Origin: Chelatococcus sp. HY11
GTDB lineage: Bacteria; Pseudomonadota; Alphaproteobacteria; Rhizobiales; Beijerinckiaceae
DNA: 64,000 bases
Reading direction: 5' to 3'
NCBI RefSeq assembly: GCF_018398335.1
Contig: NZ_JAHBRX010000001.1
Span: forward strand, 3,464,001 to 3,528,000
The position numbers and the translations under genes are program-made. Below, piece after piece: positions 26,839 through 38,574 of this stretch. The notes under the pieces were generated by a model that did not search any database, was not told where the DNA came from, and saw nothing but the letters and a program-made list of their open reading frames with translations. Position 1 is the stretch's first letter. Each line of letters opens with the position of its first letter.

Positions 26839-27846
26839 TCACGTTGCCTTGAGCGCGACGACAGGCGGGCGCCAGCGACGATGCATCCACAGCCATTGGC
26901 CGGGATCCTCTCGCACCCAAGTCTCGACGACGGCCGTCATGGCGGCCATGGCGCCCTCGACATCGACCAGTCCCTCGCTGTCGCGCGGTAGATCAAGCGG
27001 AGGCGTCAACTGCAGGCGGAAACGCCCTCCGGGCAGCCGCTGGACCCGGACGCCATGCACCGGACAGTCGAATCGCCGCGCGAATTTGCCGAGGATCGGA
27101 TTTGTCCGTGCCGGCCGCCCGAAGAACGGCACTGTCACCCCGCGTGTGAAGTGCTGGTCGATCAACATCCCGAGATGACCGCCGTCCTCGAGGACGCGGG
27201 CCATGGCGAAGGCCGCCCCCTGGCGCGCGGCCTCGAGCCCGCCCATGGTCTGGCTGCGCACCTCATGCACCACATGGGCGATGCCGGGATCGTTGGGCGC
27301 GCGGAAGACCGCCGTCGCCGCCAGCCCGTAGCGCGCCGCGCAGATCGCGGGGAGCTCCCAGTTGCCGAGATGCGCGGAGAATATAATGCCAGGCTTGCCA
27401 TCGTCACGCAGCGCCATGAAGTGCTCGATGCCATCCACTTCCACACGTGCATCAAGTTGCGGGTTGTCGTGGTCATAGTCGAACAGGACCGAGAGATGGG
27501 CATATTCCGCGCCGGTGCGGCCGAGATTGTCCCAGGCGCTCCGCGCGATCGCGCGCCGCTCCGCCTCGCTCTTGTCGGGAAAGGCTTCGCGCAGATTGGT
27601 CATCGCGGTGCGATGGGCGGGGAAGAGTGGCCCGATGGCGCGGGCGACGGCGCCGCCCAAGGCGCTCGAGCGGTCCGGACCCAACGCGCGGAACAGTGCG
27701 AAGACAGCGCGGACGAGCCCGATCATGGTCACTTCCGCGACCCGCGCGGCCAATCGCCGAACGATCCCGCCAAGCGAGATCTGACGTCGTGCTGTCAAAG
27801 TCGTCCTGCTCCAAGCATTACGCGGCAGGACGCATGCGCCGTCCAA
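26839..27846 (-). CDS. lpxXL: Lipid A very-long-chain acyltransferase LpxXL-like
   Basis: This inner-membrane acyltransferase of the LpxL/HtrB family is 335 residues with one N-terminal membrane segment. The catalytic HX4E motif lies in SAHLGNWELP, followed by RAPNDPGIAHVV and DQHFTRGVTVPFFGRPA. In Rhizobium, LpxXL transfers the 27-hydroxyoctacosanoyl chain from AcpXL to lipid A. The assignment rests on its place as the last gene of the acpXL cluster, since the family alone includes other LpxL types. The start may lie downstream of 27846, as the first 30 residues are poorly conserved-looking. Confidence 0.85.
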   Translation of the reverse strand: MDGACVLPRNAWSRTTLTARRQISLGGIVRRLAARVAEVTMIGLVRAVFALFRALGPDRSSALGGAVARAIGPLFPAHRTAMTNLREAFPDKSEAERRAIARSAWDNLGRTGAEYAHLSVLFDYDHDNPQLDARVEVDGIEHFMALRDDGKPGIIFSAHLGNWELPAICAARYGLAATAVFRAPNDPGIAHVVHEVRSQTMGGLEAARQGAAFAMARVLEDGGHLGMLIDQHFTRGVTVPFFGRPARTNPILGKFARRFDCPVHGVRVQRLPGGRFRLQLTPPLDLPRDSEGLVDVEGAMAAMTAVVETWVREDPGQWLWMHRRWRPPVVALKAT

Positions 27847-27905
27847 CCCACTCTTGCCTGCCTACTTCCCCGAAGCGGGCTGCCGGGTCAAGAGCATGGA
27901 CCGCG

Positions 27906-28943
27906 TTACAAGGTCACGATGACCTTGCCGAACACCTTGCGGCTTTCGAGCCGCTCCAGGCCCTCAGCGTAGTCGGCGACATCGAAGACGGTATCGATCA
28001 CCGGCGTGAGGCCTGTCGCCATCTTGTGCAGCGACTGCTCGATGTTGCGCAGCGTGCAGCCGAACGATCCGAAGATCTTGTACTGCTGCTGGAAGAGCTG
28101 CATCAGGTTCATCGTGGTCGATACGCCGGAGGTCGACCCGCAGGTCACCAGGCGGCCGCCACGCTTCAGGCAGAGCAGGGAGCCGTTCCAGGTGTCGACG
28201 CCGACATGCTCGAAGACCACGTCGACGCCCTTGCGGCCTGTGAGCTTGCGCACCACCCCCTCGAAGCGGTCGGTGCGGTAGTTGATCACATGGTCGGCGC
28301 CGAGCAGCTTGGCCTTGGCGCCCTTGTCATCATCGCCGACCGTGGTGATCACGGTGCAGCCGATGGCCTTGGCCATCTTGATCGCCGCGGTGCCGATGCC
28401 GGAGCCGCCGGCATGGACGAGGATCGTCTCGCCGGGTTCGAGCTTGGCGTTGTCGAAGAGCATGTGCTGCACGGTGCCGAAGGCAACCGGCGCGCAGGCG
28501 GCTTCCTGGAAGCTCACGCCATCGGGAATCTTCACCATGAGCCGCTGGGGCATATTGACGAAGTCGCGGGCAAAGCCGTCGATATGGAAGCCGAGCACCC
28601 CGCCGACATTCTCGCAGAGATTGTCGCGGCCTTCGCGGCAAGCCTTGCAATGGCCGCAGGTCATCGCGCCATACATGGCGACGCGATCCCCGACATCCAC
28701 ATGGGTGACGTCCTCGCCCACCGCGACCACGGCACCGGAGGCCTCCGCTCCAACGGCGAGCGGCAGCTTGCGCTTGGCAAAGGCCATGCCACGGAAGCCC
28801 CAGACATCGATGTGGTTGAGGCCGACGGCGTGGACACGCACCTGGACCTCGCCCGGGCCGGGAGGTGGCGGTGCGGCCACCTCTTCCAGTCTGAGGTCGC
28901 GGTCACCAAAAAGCTGCAGCGCGCGCATGGAATGCATCGTCAC
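27906..28943 (-). CDS. Zinc-type alcohol dehydrogenase of the lipid A VLCFA cluster
   Basis: This 345-residue medium-chain dehydrogenase has the structural zinc Cys set CGHCKACREGRDNLCEN, the NAD(P) loop VHAGGSGIGTAAIKMAKAIG and a GroES-like N-terminus with GAEASGAVVAVGEDV. It corresponds to the gene called adh2XL in rhizobial very-long-chain acyl clusters. Its exact step is not established in my knowledge; reduction of an enoyl or keto intermediate is the common proposal. It may start at GTG 28943 (AGGTAG upstream) or ATG 28937/28928. It lies between the fabG-like and lpxXL genes with small gaps. Confidence 0.88.
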   Translation of the reverse strand: MTMHSMRALQLFGDRDLRLEEVAAPPPPGPGEVQVRVHAVGLNHIDVWGFRGMAFAKRKLPLAVGAEASGAVVAVGEDVTHVDVGDRVAMYGAMTCGHCKACREGRDNLCENVGGVLGFHIDGFARDFVNMPQRLMVKIPDGVSFQEAACAPVAFGTVQHMLFDNAKLEPGETILVHAGGSGIGTAAIKMAKAIGCTVITTVGDDDKGAKAKLLGADHVINYRTDRFEGVVRKLTGRKGVDVVFEHVGVDTWNGSLLCLKRGGRLVTCGSTSGVSTTMNLMQLFQQQYKIFGSFGCTLRNIEQSLHKMATGLTPVIDTVFDVADYAEGLERLESRKVFGKVIVTL

Positions 28944-29020
28944 AATCTACCTGATTTTTGAGTGACGCGATCCGTAGCAGGGCACACCGCCGGCATCAAC
29001 CACCACGCCCGGATTAGGGC

Positions 29021-29782
29021 TCAGCGATGGACACCGAGCTGTGCGGTCAGGCCGCCGTCGATCGGAATGACCGCGCCGGTGATATAGGCCGCAGGCGGGC
29101 TCATCAGGAAGGCGACAAGACCGGCGATCTCGTCCGGCGCCGCGAAACGGCCCGCCGGGATCTGCTTTTCCATCTGCGCGCGGTAGGCCGCATAGGGGGT
29201 CATCATGTCGGTATCGATGAAGCCGGGCGCGATGTAGTTAGCGGTGACACCACGCTTGGCGCTCTCGATCGCGAGCGTCTTGAGATAGCTGAGCAGCGCG
29301 CCCTTGGAGGCGGCATAGGCCGCATTTCCGGCATTCGCCTGAAGCGCGGTCACGGAGCCGATCACGGCGATGCGCCCCGCGCGAGCGCGGATCATCGGCC
29401 GGATGAAGGTCTTCACCAGCCGCGTCACGGACCAGAAATTGACCTGCATGGCCGCCTCGGCCTTGTCCTGCGACATCACGGCGGTCAAGGCGTCATAAGG
29501 CTGGCCGGCGTTGTGCACGAGCCCGTAGTAGACAGTGTCTTCCTGCGCCACGCAGAAGGCCTCTATCGCGGCCGTGTCGGCGAGGTCGAGCGCCAGCGCG
29601 TTGACAGCCACGCCGTGGGCGTCCGACAGCTCACGCGCCAGGGCGTGAGCGGCGTCGCCGGAGCTGCGATAGGTGAAATCGACGGCATAGCCGCCGGCGA
29701 CGAGCGTCCGCACGATGGCGGCGCCGACGCCCTTGGCTCCGCCGGTGACGAGAATGCGTTGCGGTTCGACGGAGGCTGTCAT
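29021..29782 (-). CDS. Short-chain dehydrogenase, FabG-like 3-oxoacyl-ACP reductase
   Basis: This 253-residue classical SDR has the cofactor loop VTGGAKGVGAAIVR, followed by NAG in LVHNAGQPYDAL and the catalytic Ser-Tyr-Lys in IGSVTALQ and YAASKGALLSYL. Its place inside the cluster, 10 bp after fabF1XL, points to the keto reduction step of very-long-chain elongation on AcpXL. I do not recall a fabG in the original six-gene Rhizobium cluster, so this may be a lineage variant that makes the elongation set more complete. Confidence 0.9.
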   Translation of the reverse strand: MTASVEPQRILVTGGAKGVGAAIVRTLVAGGYAVDFTYRSSGDAAHALARELSDAHGVAVNALALDLADTAAIEAFCVAQEDTVYYGLVHNAGQPYDALTAVMSQDKAEAAMQVNFWSVTRLVKTFIRPMIRARAGRIAVIGSVTALQANAGNAAYAASKGALLSYLKTLAIESAKRGVTANYIAPGFIDTDMMTPYAAYRAQMEKQIPAGRFAAPDEIAGLVAFLMSPPAAYITGAVIPIDGGLTAQLGVHR

Positions 29783-29792
29783 CGTATCTGCG

Positions 29793-31097
29793 TCAGGTCA
29801 CCGGTTCGGCCGTGAACAGCAGGCAGGTGTTCTGACCGCCGAAGCCGAAGGAATTGGAGAGCACGCGGGTGACGGATGCGTCACGCGCCTCGTTGGGTAC
29901 CACATCAAGCGGGATCGCGGGATCGGGCACCTGATAGTTGATCGTGGGCGGCAGACGGCCATTGGCGATCGTCATCAGCGACACGACCGCCTCGATGGCG
30001 CCGGCCGCCGTCAAGGTATGGCCGATCATCGACTTGTTGGAGGAGATCGGCACCTGCGCCATGCGCTCGCCGAGCACGGTCGTCAGGCCGAGCGCCTCCA
30101 TCTTGTCATTTTCCGGCGTCGCCGTGCCATGGGCGTTGATATAGTCGACATCATCCGGCGTCAGCCCCGCGTCGGCGATGGCCTCGCGGATGGCGGCGAT
30201 GATCGGCGCCCCGCCGGGGCTCGAACGGGTGCGGTGAAAACCATCGCCCTTCTCGCCGACGCCCGCCACGATGCCGAGGATGGTCGCGCCGCGCGCGATC
30301 GCGTGGTCGTAATCCTCGAGGACGAGTGCCGCGGCGCCTTCGCCCATGACAAAGCCGTCACGGTTCTTGGAGAAGGGCTTCGCGGCCTCCTCGGCCGGGT
30401 CGTTCTGGGTTGACAGGGCCGAGAGCAGCGAGAAACGGATCAAGGCTTCCGCATGCACCGAGCCGTCGGTGCCGATGGCGAGCACGGCCTTGTTCTCGCC
30501 GCGACGGATCGCCTCGACGCCAAGCTGAATGGCCGTCGCGCCGGAAGAACAGGCCGTCGACAGCGAGATCGGCGAGCCCTTGGTGCCGAAGCGCTCGCGG
30601 ATGCGATCCGCGACGGTTCCGAACAGGAAGAGGTTGTGCCAGGCCCTGAAATCGCCGGAGCCGGCCGCCTTGAGCAGGTCGGCATAAGTGATGTCGCCCG
30701 CCTGGCCGGATGCCTTGGCTAGCGCCTCGCGCTGCGGCCATTCCATTTCCACGGGCGGCACGGCGATGAAAAGGCTGCCGGGAAAATCGCCGGCCGAACC
30801 GATGGCCGCCTGGCTCACGGCCTCCTCGGCGGCGAGCGTCGCGAGCTGCTCGGAAAGAAGAGGAGCGCAGAACGGTTCGACGGGAATGAAATCGACCGTG
30901 CCCGCGATGGTTGTGCGCAGGCCCTCGATCGGGAAGCGGCTGATGGTGTGGATGCCGGAGCGGCCCGCCGTCAGGGCGGCCCAGTTCTCGTCCTTGCCGG
31001 CGCCGAGCGAGGTGACGACGCCCATGCCGGTGACGGCAACGATCGGCCGTCCATGGCTGTCGCGGTGTTCATGACTGTCGCGGTGTTGCTGTGCCAT
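29793..31097 (-). CDS. fabF1XL: Beta-ketoacyl-ACP synthase FabF1XL, catalytically complete
   Basis: This is a 434-residue condensing enzyme of the FabF type. The full catalytic triad is present: Cys in STACSSGATAIQLG, His in YINAHGTATPEND and His in SNKSMIGHTLTAAGA. It should carry out chain elongation on AcpXL for the lipid A very-long-chain acyl group. The N-terminus has a small duplication (HRDSHEHRDSHGRP) coded by a direct repeat near 31052-31085. It lies 12 bp downstream of the degenerate partner FabF2XL, and the two probably form a heterodimer. Confidence 0.93.
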   Translation of the reverse strand: MAQQHRDSHEHRDSHGRPIVAVTGMGVVTSLGAGKDENWAALTAGRSGIHTISRFPIEGLRTTIAGTVDFIPVEPFCAPLLSEQLATLAAEEAVSQAAIGSAGDFPGSLFIAVPPVEMEWPQREALAKASGQAGDITYADLLKAAGSGDFRAWHNLFLFGTVADRIRERFGTKGSPISLSTACSSGATAIQLGVEAIRRGENKAVLAIGTDGSVHAEALIRFSLLSALSTQNDPAEEAAKPFSKNRDGFVMGEGAAALVLEDYDHAIARGATILGIVAGVGEKGDGFHRTRSSPGGAPIIAAIREAIADAGLTPDDVDYINAHGTATPENDKMEALGLTTVLGERMAQVPISSNKSMIGHTLTAAGAIEAVVSLMTIANGRLPPTINYQVPDPAIPLDVVPNEARDASVTRVLSNSFGFGGQNTCLLFTAEPVT

Positions 31098-31109
31098 CGT
31101 GCTCCCGCC

Positions 31110-32249
31110 TCAGACCGACGTCAGGAAGGCCAGGCCTTCGCCGCGCATGTGACCGACGCTGGTGACCGCGGCCTGCCTGAGATAGCTGTCGCGGATCGCT
31201 GCCGCCGCGATGGCCACGCTCAAGGGGAACTGCGCCTCGATCGTGTGACCGATGAAATCGCCCATGGCATGGACCGTCGTGCCCGGCATAAGCTTGGCGA
31301 GCGCGCCACGCTCTTCCTCGGTGATGCCGGTTATACCCGTCGCGCCGGAGAGAATGGCGCCGCCCGTCGGCCTGAAGTCGCTCGCCGCTTGCTGCCACAG
31401 GTTCTCGACGCTGGCGCCCACCGCGCCGATGCCGCGCGTCACCTGGTCCGCCGCGACCGCCTGCAACGTCGCGACCGGTGTGGCTCCGCGCGCCTCGGCT
31501 GTTTCCCGCGCTTCGAGCACCAGGAAGCCAGCAGCGCTGCCGGGAATGAAACCACCGCCCTCGCCGGGCCGGTCCCAGACCGACGCATAAGGCTTCTTCC
31601 AGAGAAGCTGGCCCATTTCGTAGATCAGGAGGACGTCCGGTCGCTCGGCGTTGTAGGCGCCGCCCACGAGGAACGTGTCGCCCTGTCCCGCCGCAATCCG
31701 CGCATGGGCGATGCGCAGGGCGTCGACGCCGGACTGCTCCTCGCCCATGAAGGTACGGGTGGCACCGGTGACGCCATGAACGATGGAAATGTTGCCGGCC
31801 AGAAGGTTGGACAACTGCGCTAGGAACAGGGTCGGCCGGATGTCGCCCATCAGATGTTCGTTGAGAAACACACCGGGCTTTTCGGCCGTGCGCAGCCCGG
31901 TCAGGATCTGGCCGTCGACCGCGTAGTCGCGCTCACCACCACCCGCCGCAACGATGAGCTGCATGGCCGCAAGCCTTTCGGCGTCGCCCTTCAGGCCCGC
32001 GTCTTCGAGCGCGAGACCCGCGGCATAGACGCCGAGGCGCTGCCAGGGTTCCATCTGGCGTTGGTCGGCCTTCTTCGGAATCTGCCGGTCCAGCTCCAGG
32101 GGAATGGCGGGATGGACAGAGAACGGCGCGAAGCGCTCGCTATCGATGACCGGGTCCGTGTCTCCGTCGAAAATGCCGAGATGGGCTTTCGCGCCTTCAC
32201 CCAGGCTGGAGACGAGCCCGAGGCCGGTGATCCAGACCTCACGCGTCAT
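31110..32249 (-). CDS. fabF2XL: Degenerate ketosynthase FabF2XL (chain-length-factor-like)
   Basis: This 379-residue protein has the thiolase/ketosynthase fold and starts at ATG 32249, with GGAGGA upstream; it overlaps fabZXL by 11 bp. It begins TREVWITGLGLVSSLGEG like a FabF. The active-site block reads NISIVHGVTGATRTFMGEE, where a catalytic Cys should stand; in fact I see no Cys anywhere in the protein. The NAHGT block is also missing; only the late GH motif (DFIGHTIEAQ) remains. It therefore cannot condense on its own and resembles the KS-beta or chain length factor of type II polyketide systems. Confidence 0.9.
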   Translation of the reverse strand: MTREVWITGLGLVSSLGEGAKAHLGIFDGDTDPVIDSERFAPFSVHPAIPLELDRQIPKKADQRQMEPWQRLGVYAAGLALEDAGLKGDAERLAAMQLIVAAGGGERDYAVDGQILTGLRTAEKPGVFLNEHLMGDIRPTLFLAQLSNLLAGNISIVHGVTGATRTFMGEEQSGVDALRIAHARIAAGQGDTFLVGGAYNAERPDVLLIYEMGQLLWKKPYASVWDRPGEGGGFIPGSAAGFLVLEARETAEARGATPVATLQAVAADQVTRGIGAVGASVENLWQQAASDFRPTGGAILSGATGITGITEEERGALAKLMPGTTVHAMGDFIGHTIEAQFPLSVAIAAAAIRDSYLRQAAVTSVGHMRGEGLAFLTSV

Positions 32250-32712
32250 TCTGCGATTCCTCCACTTCGAGGCCGAGGGATGCTGCCTGTTCACGCATGC
32301 GGGCCCCGAGACCGTCCGGGAAGGGCATCGTGCGGAACATCAGCTCTGCATCACAGATGGCCTTGCCGCCCGACGCAATGCGCGCCTTTGTCACGGCGTA
32401 GCCTGAGCCTTCGTGAAGACGGGTGGCGGTGATGTCGAGCGGCGCGCCGGGGCCGACAAAGGTGCGGAACTTCGCCTTCTCGACGCCGCAGAGAAACGGC
32501 ATATGGGAGAAACGGCAGAGGCCGAGGATGAGATAGCCGGATGCCTGGGCCATCGTCTCGGTGAGAAGGACGCCCGGCATCAGCGGGTGACCGGGGAAAT
32601 GGCCTTCAAAAACCGGGCTCTCCGCAGGAACGGTGGAGCGGGCCTCAAGCCGCAAAGCCGCCTCGTCGAAAGCGACGACGCGGTCGATCATCTGGAAATA
32701 TTCAAGGCGCAT
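32239..32712 (-). CDS. fabZXL: Beta-hydroxyacyl-ACP dehydratase FabZXL
   Basis: This hotdog-fold dehydratase has 157 residues. The active-site His and Glu are in FEGHFPGHPLMPGVLLTETM followed by AQASG, the FabZ pattern. It is expected to dehydrate 3-hydroxyacyl-AcpXL during very-long-chain elongation. It lies 97 bp after acpXL and overlaps the start of fabF2XL. Confidence 0.93.
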   Translation of the reverse strand: MRLEYFQMIDRVVAFDEAALRLEARSTVPAESPVFEGHFPGHPLMPGVLLTETMAQASGYLILGLCRFSHMPFLCGVEKAKFRTFVGPGAPLDITATRLHEGSGYAVTKARIASGGKAICDAELMFRTMPFPDGLGARMREQAASLGLEVEESQNDA

Positions 32713-32809
32713 ACGGTGAGCTACCGGAGCCAGACAGCAGCGCCGGGGAGACCGGCGCCTGTCGTTTCATCAAGCCCGGACGGGCTCGAAGGCCCATTGT
32801 CAGGGCGCG

Positions 32810-33091
32810 TCACGCGGTTTTCGCCGCCACGAGATCGTCGATGCGGGCGCAAAGGTTCTTCAGAACGAAATACTGGTCGGCCGGGACCTTCCCGTCGTTG
32901 ACCTCCTGCGTCCAGGTCTCAAGAGGCAACTTGATGCCGAACGCCTTGTCGATCGCGAAGGCGATGTCGAGGAAGGCCAGCGAATCAATACCGAGATCGT
33001 CGATGGCGTGGCTTTCCGGCGTGATCTGATCGCGCGGAATGTCAGCGGTTTCGGCGATGATATCGGCGACGGTCTCGAAGGTAGATGCCAT
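32810..33091 (-). CDS. acpXL: Acyl carrier protein AcpXL
   Basis: This 93-residue specialised acyl carrier protein serves the lipid A very-long-chain fatty acid. The phosphopantetheine Ser is in [19 protein letters not shown], and the sequence IPLETW-like ([20 protein letters not shown]) matches rhizobial AcpXL in length and wording. ATG 33091 follows AGGAG. The frame extends far upstream to 33325, but that part shows no ACP similarity. It is the first gene of the cluster. Confidence 0.96.
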   Translation of the reverse strand: MASTFETVADIIAETADIPRDQITPESHAIDDLGIDSLAFLDIAFAIDKAFGIKLPLETWTQEVNDGKVPADQYFVLKNLCARIDDLVAAKTA

Positions 33092-33399
33092 CGCTTGGCT
33101 CTCCTGTCCGTGAAGTGTGCAACCCTTAAGGGCGCAACAGAAAAAATGCCCAGGCACGTGGGGCGTGCGCGGGGCCTTGATGCGTTTCCCTATACATGAG
33201 CGCCGGCTCTTGTCCAAGCGCGGGTGACGGTTCGGTGACCGATCTTCGCCGCAAAATCGCAGATTGTGCGGCAGCGCACGCCATCGGTGCAAGCCGCTGC
33301 TCCTTCCTGAAAGCCAGGCTGACATTCAGAAAGCGGGCAGGCGTCCCGCGCCGTGGTCGTGGGAGAAGGAGGCGGCCTCGAGGGCCGCCCCGTTCATCA
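33092..33399. other. Intergenic region between acnA end and acpXL start
   Basis: No gene is seen in these 308 bp. It should hold the promoter of the acpXL operon and the 3' end of the acnA transcript. A GGCGGCC-TCGAG-GGCCGCC hairpin lies at 33371-33389, just after the acnA stop on the minus strand, without a clear T tract. Confidence 0.5.
33371..33389 (-). terminator. Possible terminator hairpin after acnA
   Basis: A 7 bp perfect GC stem with a five-base loop lies about 10 bp after the acnA stop. The following minus-strand bases are TCCTTCTCCC rather than a T run, so termination would be weak or need Rho. Confidence 0.45.
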
Positions 33400-36087
<2,688 letters not shown>

Positions 36088-36330
36088 CGCGTGATCCTTC
36101 GGGGATGGACGGCACAAATGTCTGGTGAGACGGACATGCCAGCCTGTTGCGCAAAAGCGCGCGCCGCCCCGGGGGTGCCCAGGTCCCCGCGCGTCACGCG
36201 CGCGGCGCAGCCTGCGCTCTATATAGAGAGTTTCGTGCCGGACTTCTAGACGAATGATAGTGATTCTAAACTGACCGTGAAGCCCTCACGGTCATTTCGC
36301 CCTCCCTTCCCGCCCAGAGGTTCGCCCATC

Positions 36331-37044
36331 TTGCGCCTTGAGATCGATCGTCTCTCCTGCCGCCGTTCTGGACGGCTGCTGGTCGAGCACCTTACGCTCA
36401 CGGTCGCCGGTGGCGAAGCGCTTGTGGTGAGGGGACAGAACGGCGCGGGAAAGTCGACGCTGCTCGCGACCCTCGCCGGGCGGCTGAAGCCCGCCAGTGG
36501 CACGATCCGCCTGATCGGGGACAGCAGCTCGACCGAGCGACGCGAGGGAGAGGAGGATGCACCGCTCGCCGAACGGGCGGTCTTGGTGGGGCATCGCGAC
36601 GGGCTCAAAACGGCGCTGACGGCGACGGAGAACCTCGTTTTCGCCGCCGCGATGCTGGGGGTGCCGGCGACACCGCCGCAGGCGGTTGCGGCCCTTGATG
36701 ATCTTGGTCTCGTTCATGTGTCCGATATTCCTGTCGGATATCTCTCGGCGGGCCAGCGGCGGCGTGTGGCCCTGGCGCGGCTCATCCTTGTTGATCGGCC
36801 CGTATGGCTGCTCGACGAGCCCACGGCGGCGCTGGATGCCACGGCGCAGGAGGATCTCGCGCATCTGATGCAGCGGCAGCTCGCGCGTGGGGGCCTCATC
36901 GTCGCGGCGACACATCTGCCGCTGGGGCTCGACGGCGCGCGCGTGCTCACTCTCGGTGGCAAGAGTGACGGGCATGACAATAGCTCTGGCGATAGCCCAA
37001 GTGATGGGCCTGGCGATCTGGACGCCTGGGAGTTCAGCCGATGA
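36331..37044 (+). CDS. ccmA: Heme exporter ATP-binding protein CcmA
   Basis: This is the ATPase of the CcmABC heme-handling complex for cytochrome c maturation. Walker A is RGQNGAGKSTLL, signature LSAGQRRRVALARL and Walker B VWLLDEPTAALDATA. I chose TTG 36331 because the protein then begins like other CcmA (RLEIDRLSC...); the frame extends to GTG 36277 without a ribosome binding site. It has a C-terminal Asp/Gly/Ser-rich tail. The stop overlaps ccmB by 4 bp (ATGA), typical of the operon. Confidence 0.93.
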   Translation: MRLEIDRLSCRRSGRLLVEHLTLTVAGGEALVVRGQNGAGKSTLLATLAGRLKPASGTIRLIGDSSSTERREGEEDAPLAERAVLVGHRDGLKTALTATENLVFAAAMLGVPATPPQAVAALDDLGLVHVSDIPVGYLSAGQRRRVALARLILVDRPVWLLDEPTAALDATAQEDLAHLMQRQLARGGLIVAATHLPLGLDGARVLTLGGKSDGHDNSSGDSPSDGPGDLDAWEFSR

Positions 37045-37709
37045 TGGCCGCTCTCCGCGCTCTTCTCGTCAGGGACCTGAAGCTCGCGGCGCGGGTCGGC
37101 GGCTCCGGCTTGCTCGGCGTCGTGTTCTTCCTGATGCTCGTCACGCTTATCCCCTTCGCGCTCGGGCCGGATCTCAACCTTCTGCGCCGCATCGGCCCGG
37201 CCATCCTCTGGATCGCGGCGGTGCTGGCCACGCTCATCGGCCTCGACCGGCTTTTCCAGGGCGATGAGGAGGATGGTTCGCTTGATCTCATGCTGATGTC
37301 GCAGGTGCCGCTCGAACTCACTGTCGTCGTGAAGGGCTTCGCCCATTGGCTCACAACGGGCTTTCCGCTGGCGCTGCTCTCGCCGCTGTTCGGCCTACTC
37401 CTGGCCCAGGAGCCCGATGCGATGCTTTCGGTCATGGCGACGCTGATGGTCGGCACGCCGGCCCTGACCTTCATCGGCGGCATCGGGGCAGCGTTGACGG
37501 CGACCCTGCCGCGCGGGGGGCTCATTCTGGCCGTCCTTGTGCTGCCGTTGATGATCCCCACGCTGATCTTCGGCGTCTCGGCGGCGCAGGCGGCGCTGGG
37601 GGGAACGGTGCCGTTCCTCACGCCCTTCCTCGTGCTCGCCGCGCTCAGCCTTGTCGCGATCGTGACCGGGGCGGTGGCGTCCGCGGCAGCGTTACGCGGC
37701 GGCGGATAG
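37041..37709 (+). CDS. ccmB: Heme exporter permease CcmB
   Basis: This is a 222-residue integral membrane protein with six expected helices, a partner of CcmA and CcmC. The N-terminal block LLVRDLKLAARVGGSGLLGV and the loop LDRLFQGDEEDGSLDLMLMS are typical of CcmB. It overlaps ccmA and lies 60 bp before ccmC. Confidence 0.95.
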   Translation: MMAALRALLVRDLKLAARVGGSGLLGVVFFLMLVTLIPFALGPDLNLLRRIGPAILWIAAVLATLIGLDRLFQGDEEDGSLDLMLMSQVPLELTVVVKGFAHWLTTGFPLALLSPLFGLLLAQEPDAMLSVMATLMVGTPALTFIGGIGAALTATLPRGGLILAVLVLPLMIPTLIFGVSAAQAALGGTVPFLTPFLVLAALSLVAIVTGAVASAAALRGGG

Positions 37710-37769
37710 CAGGAGACCGTTGCGGGCGAGACTGTCGGCCGCTACATCACGATGATGCGGAGGAGCACC

Positions 37770-38564
37770 ATGCCGACCAGCCTTCTATGGGGGCTCGCCA
37801 ATCCCACGCGTTTCATGGCTCTCTCGGCCCGCGTTCTCCCTTGGATGGCGGGGGTGAGCGCCATTGTCACCGCCACCGGGCTCTATCTCGCGCTGTTTTC
37901 GTCGCCTACGGACTATCAGCAGGGTGAGACGGTCCGCATCATGTACATTCACGTGCCGGCGGCCTGGCTCGCGCTTGCCCTCTACACGATCATGAGCGCA
38001 TCGGCGCTCGGCACGCTGGTCTGGCGTCACCCCCTGGCCGACGTCTCCCAGAAGGCAGCGGCACCGATCGGGGCAGCCTTCACGCTGCTGTGCCTCGTCA
38101 CCGGCTCCCTCTGGGGCAAGCCCATGTGGGGTACCTGGTGGGTATGGGACGCGCGCCTGACCTCCGTGCTCGTGCTCTTTCTCATCTATCTCGGCATCCT
38201 CGCGCTCTGGCGCGCCATCGAGGAGCCGGGACAGGCGGCGCGTGCCGTTGCCATCCTTACCCTGGTCGGCTTCGTCAACATCCCCATCGTCAAGTTCTCG
38301 GTGGATTGGTGGAATACCCTGCACCAGCCGGCCTCCGTCATCCGCATGGACGGCGCGACGATCGACGCCAGCATGCTGTGGCCGTTGTTCATGATGGCGA
38401 TCGGCCTGACGTTGCTCGCCCTCACGCTGCACGTATCCGGCATGCGCAGCGAGATCCTGGCGCGGCGGGTCCGCAGCCTCACCCTGAAGGCGGCCGATCA
38501 GTCCGCGGACCATCGCCGCCCGCTTCCGCTCGGTGCCGGCTCGGCCGGCGCGGGGCCGGCGTGA
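37770..38564 (+). CDS. ccmC: Heme exporter/handling protein CcmC
   Basis: This membrane protein of 264 residues presents heme to the chaperone CcmE. The tryptophan-rich WWD motif reads WGKPMWGTWWVWDARLTS. Heme-ligand His residues lie in IMYIHVPAAW and WWNTLHQPAS. Start ATG 37770 has GGAGGAG immediately upstream; an upstream ATG at 37752 is less supported. It lies 10 bp before ccmD. Confidence 0.96.
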   Translation: MPTSLLWGLANPTRFMALSARVLPWMAGVSAIVTATGLYLALFSSPTDYQQGETVRIMYIHVPAAWLALALYTIMSASALGTLVWRHPLADVSQKAAAPIGAAFTLLCLVTGSLWGKPMWGTWWVWDARLTSVLVLFLIYLGILALWRAIEEPGQAARAVAILTLVGFVNIPIVKFSVDWWNTLHQPASVIRMDGATIDASMLWPLFMMAIGLTLLALTLHVSGMRSEILARRVRSLTLKAADQSADHRRPLPLGAGSAGAGPA

Positions 38565-38574
38565 GGTTCCGGTG

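Noticed and set aside
33092-33325. Extended N-terminus of AcpXL
   Set aside because: AcpXL is 92-93 residues in related bacteria, and AGGAG precedes ATG 33091.
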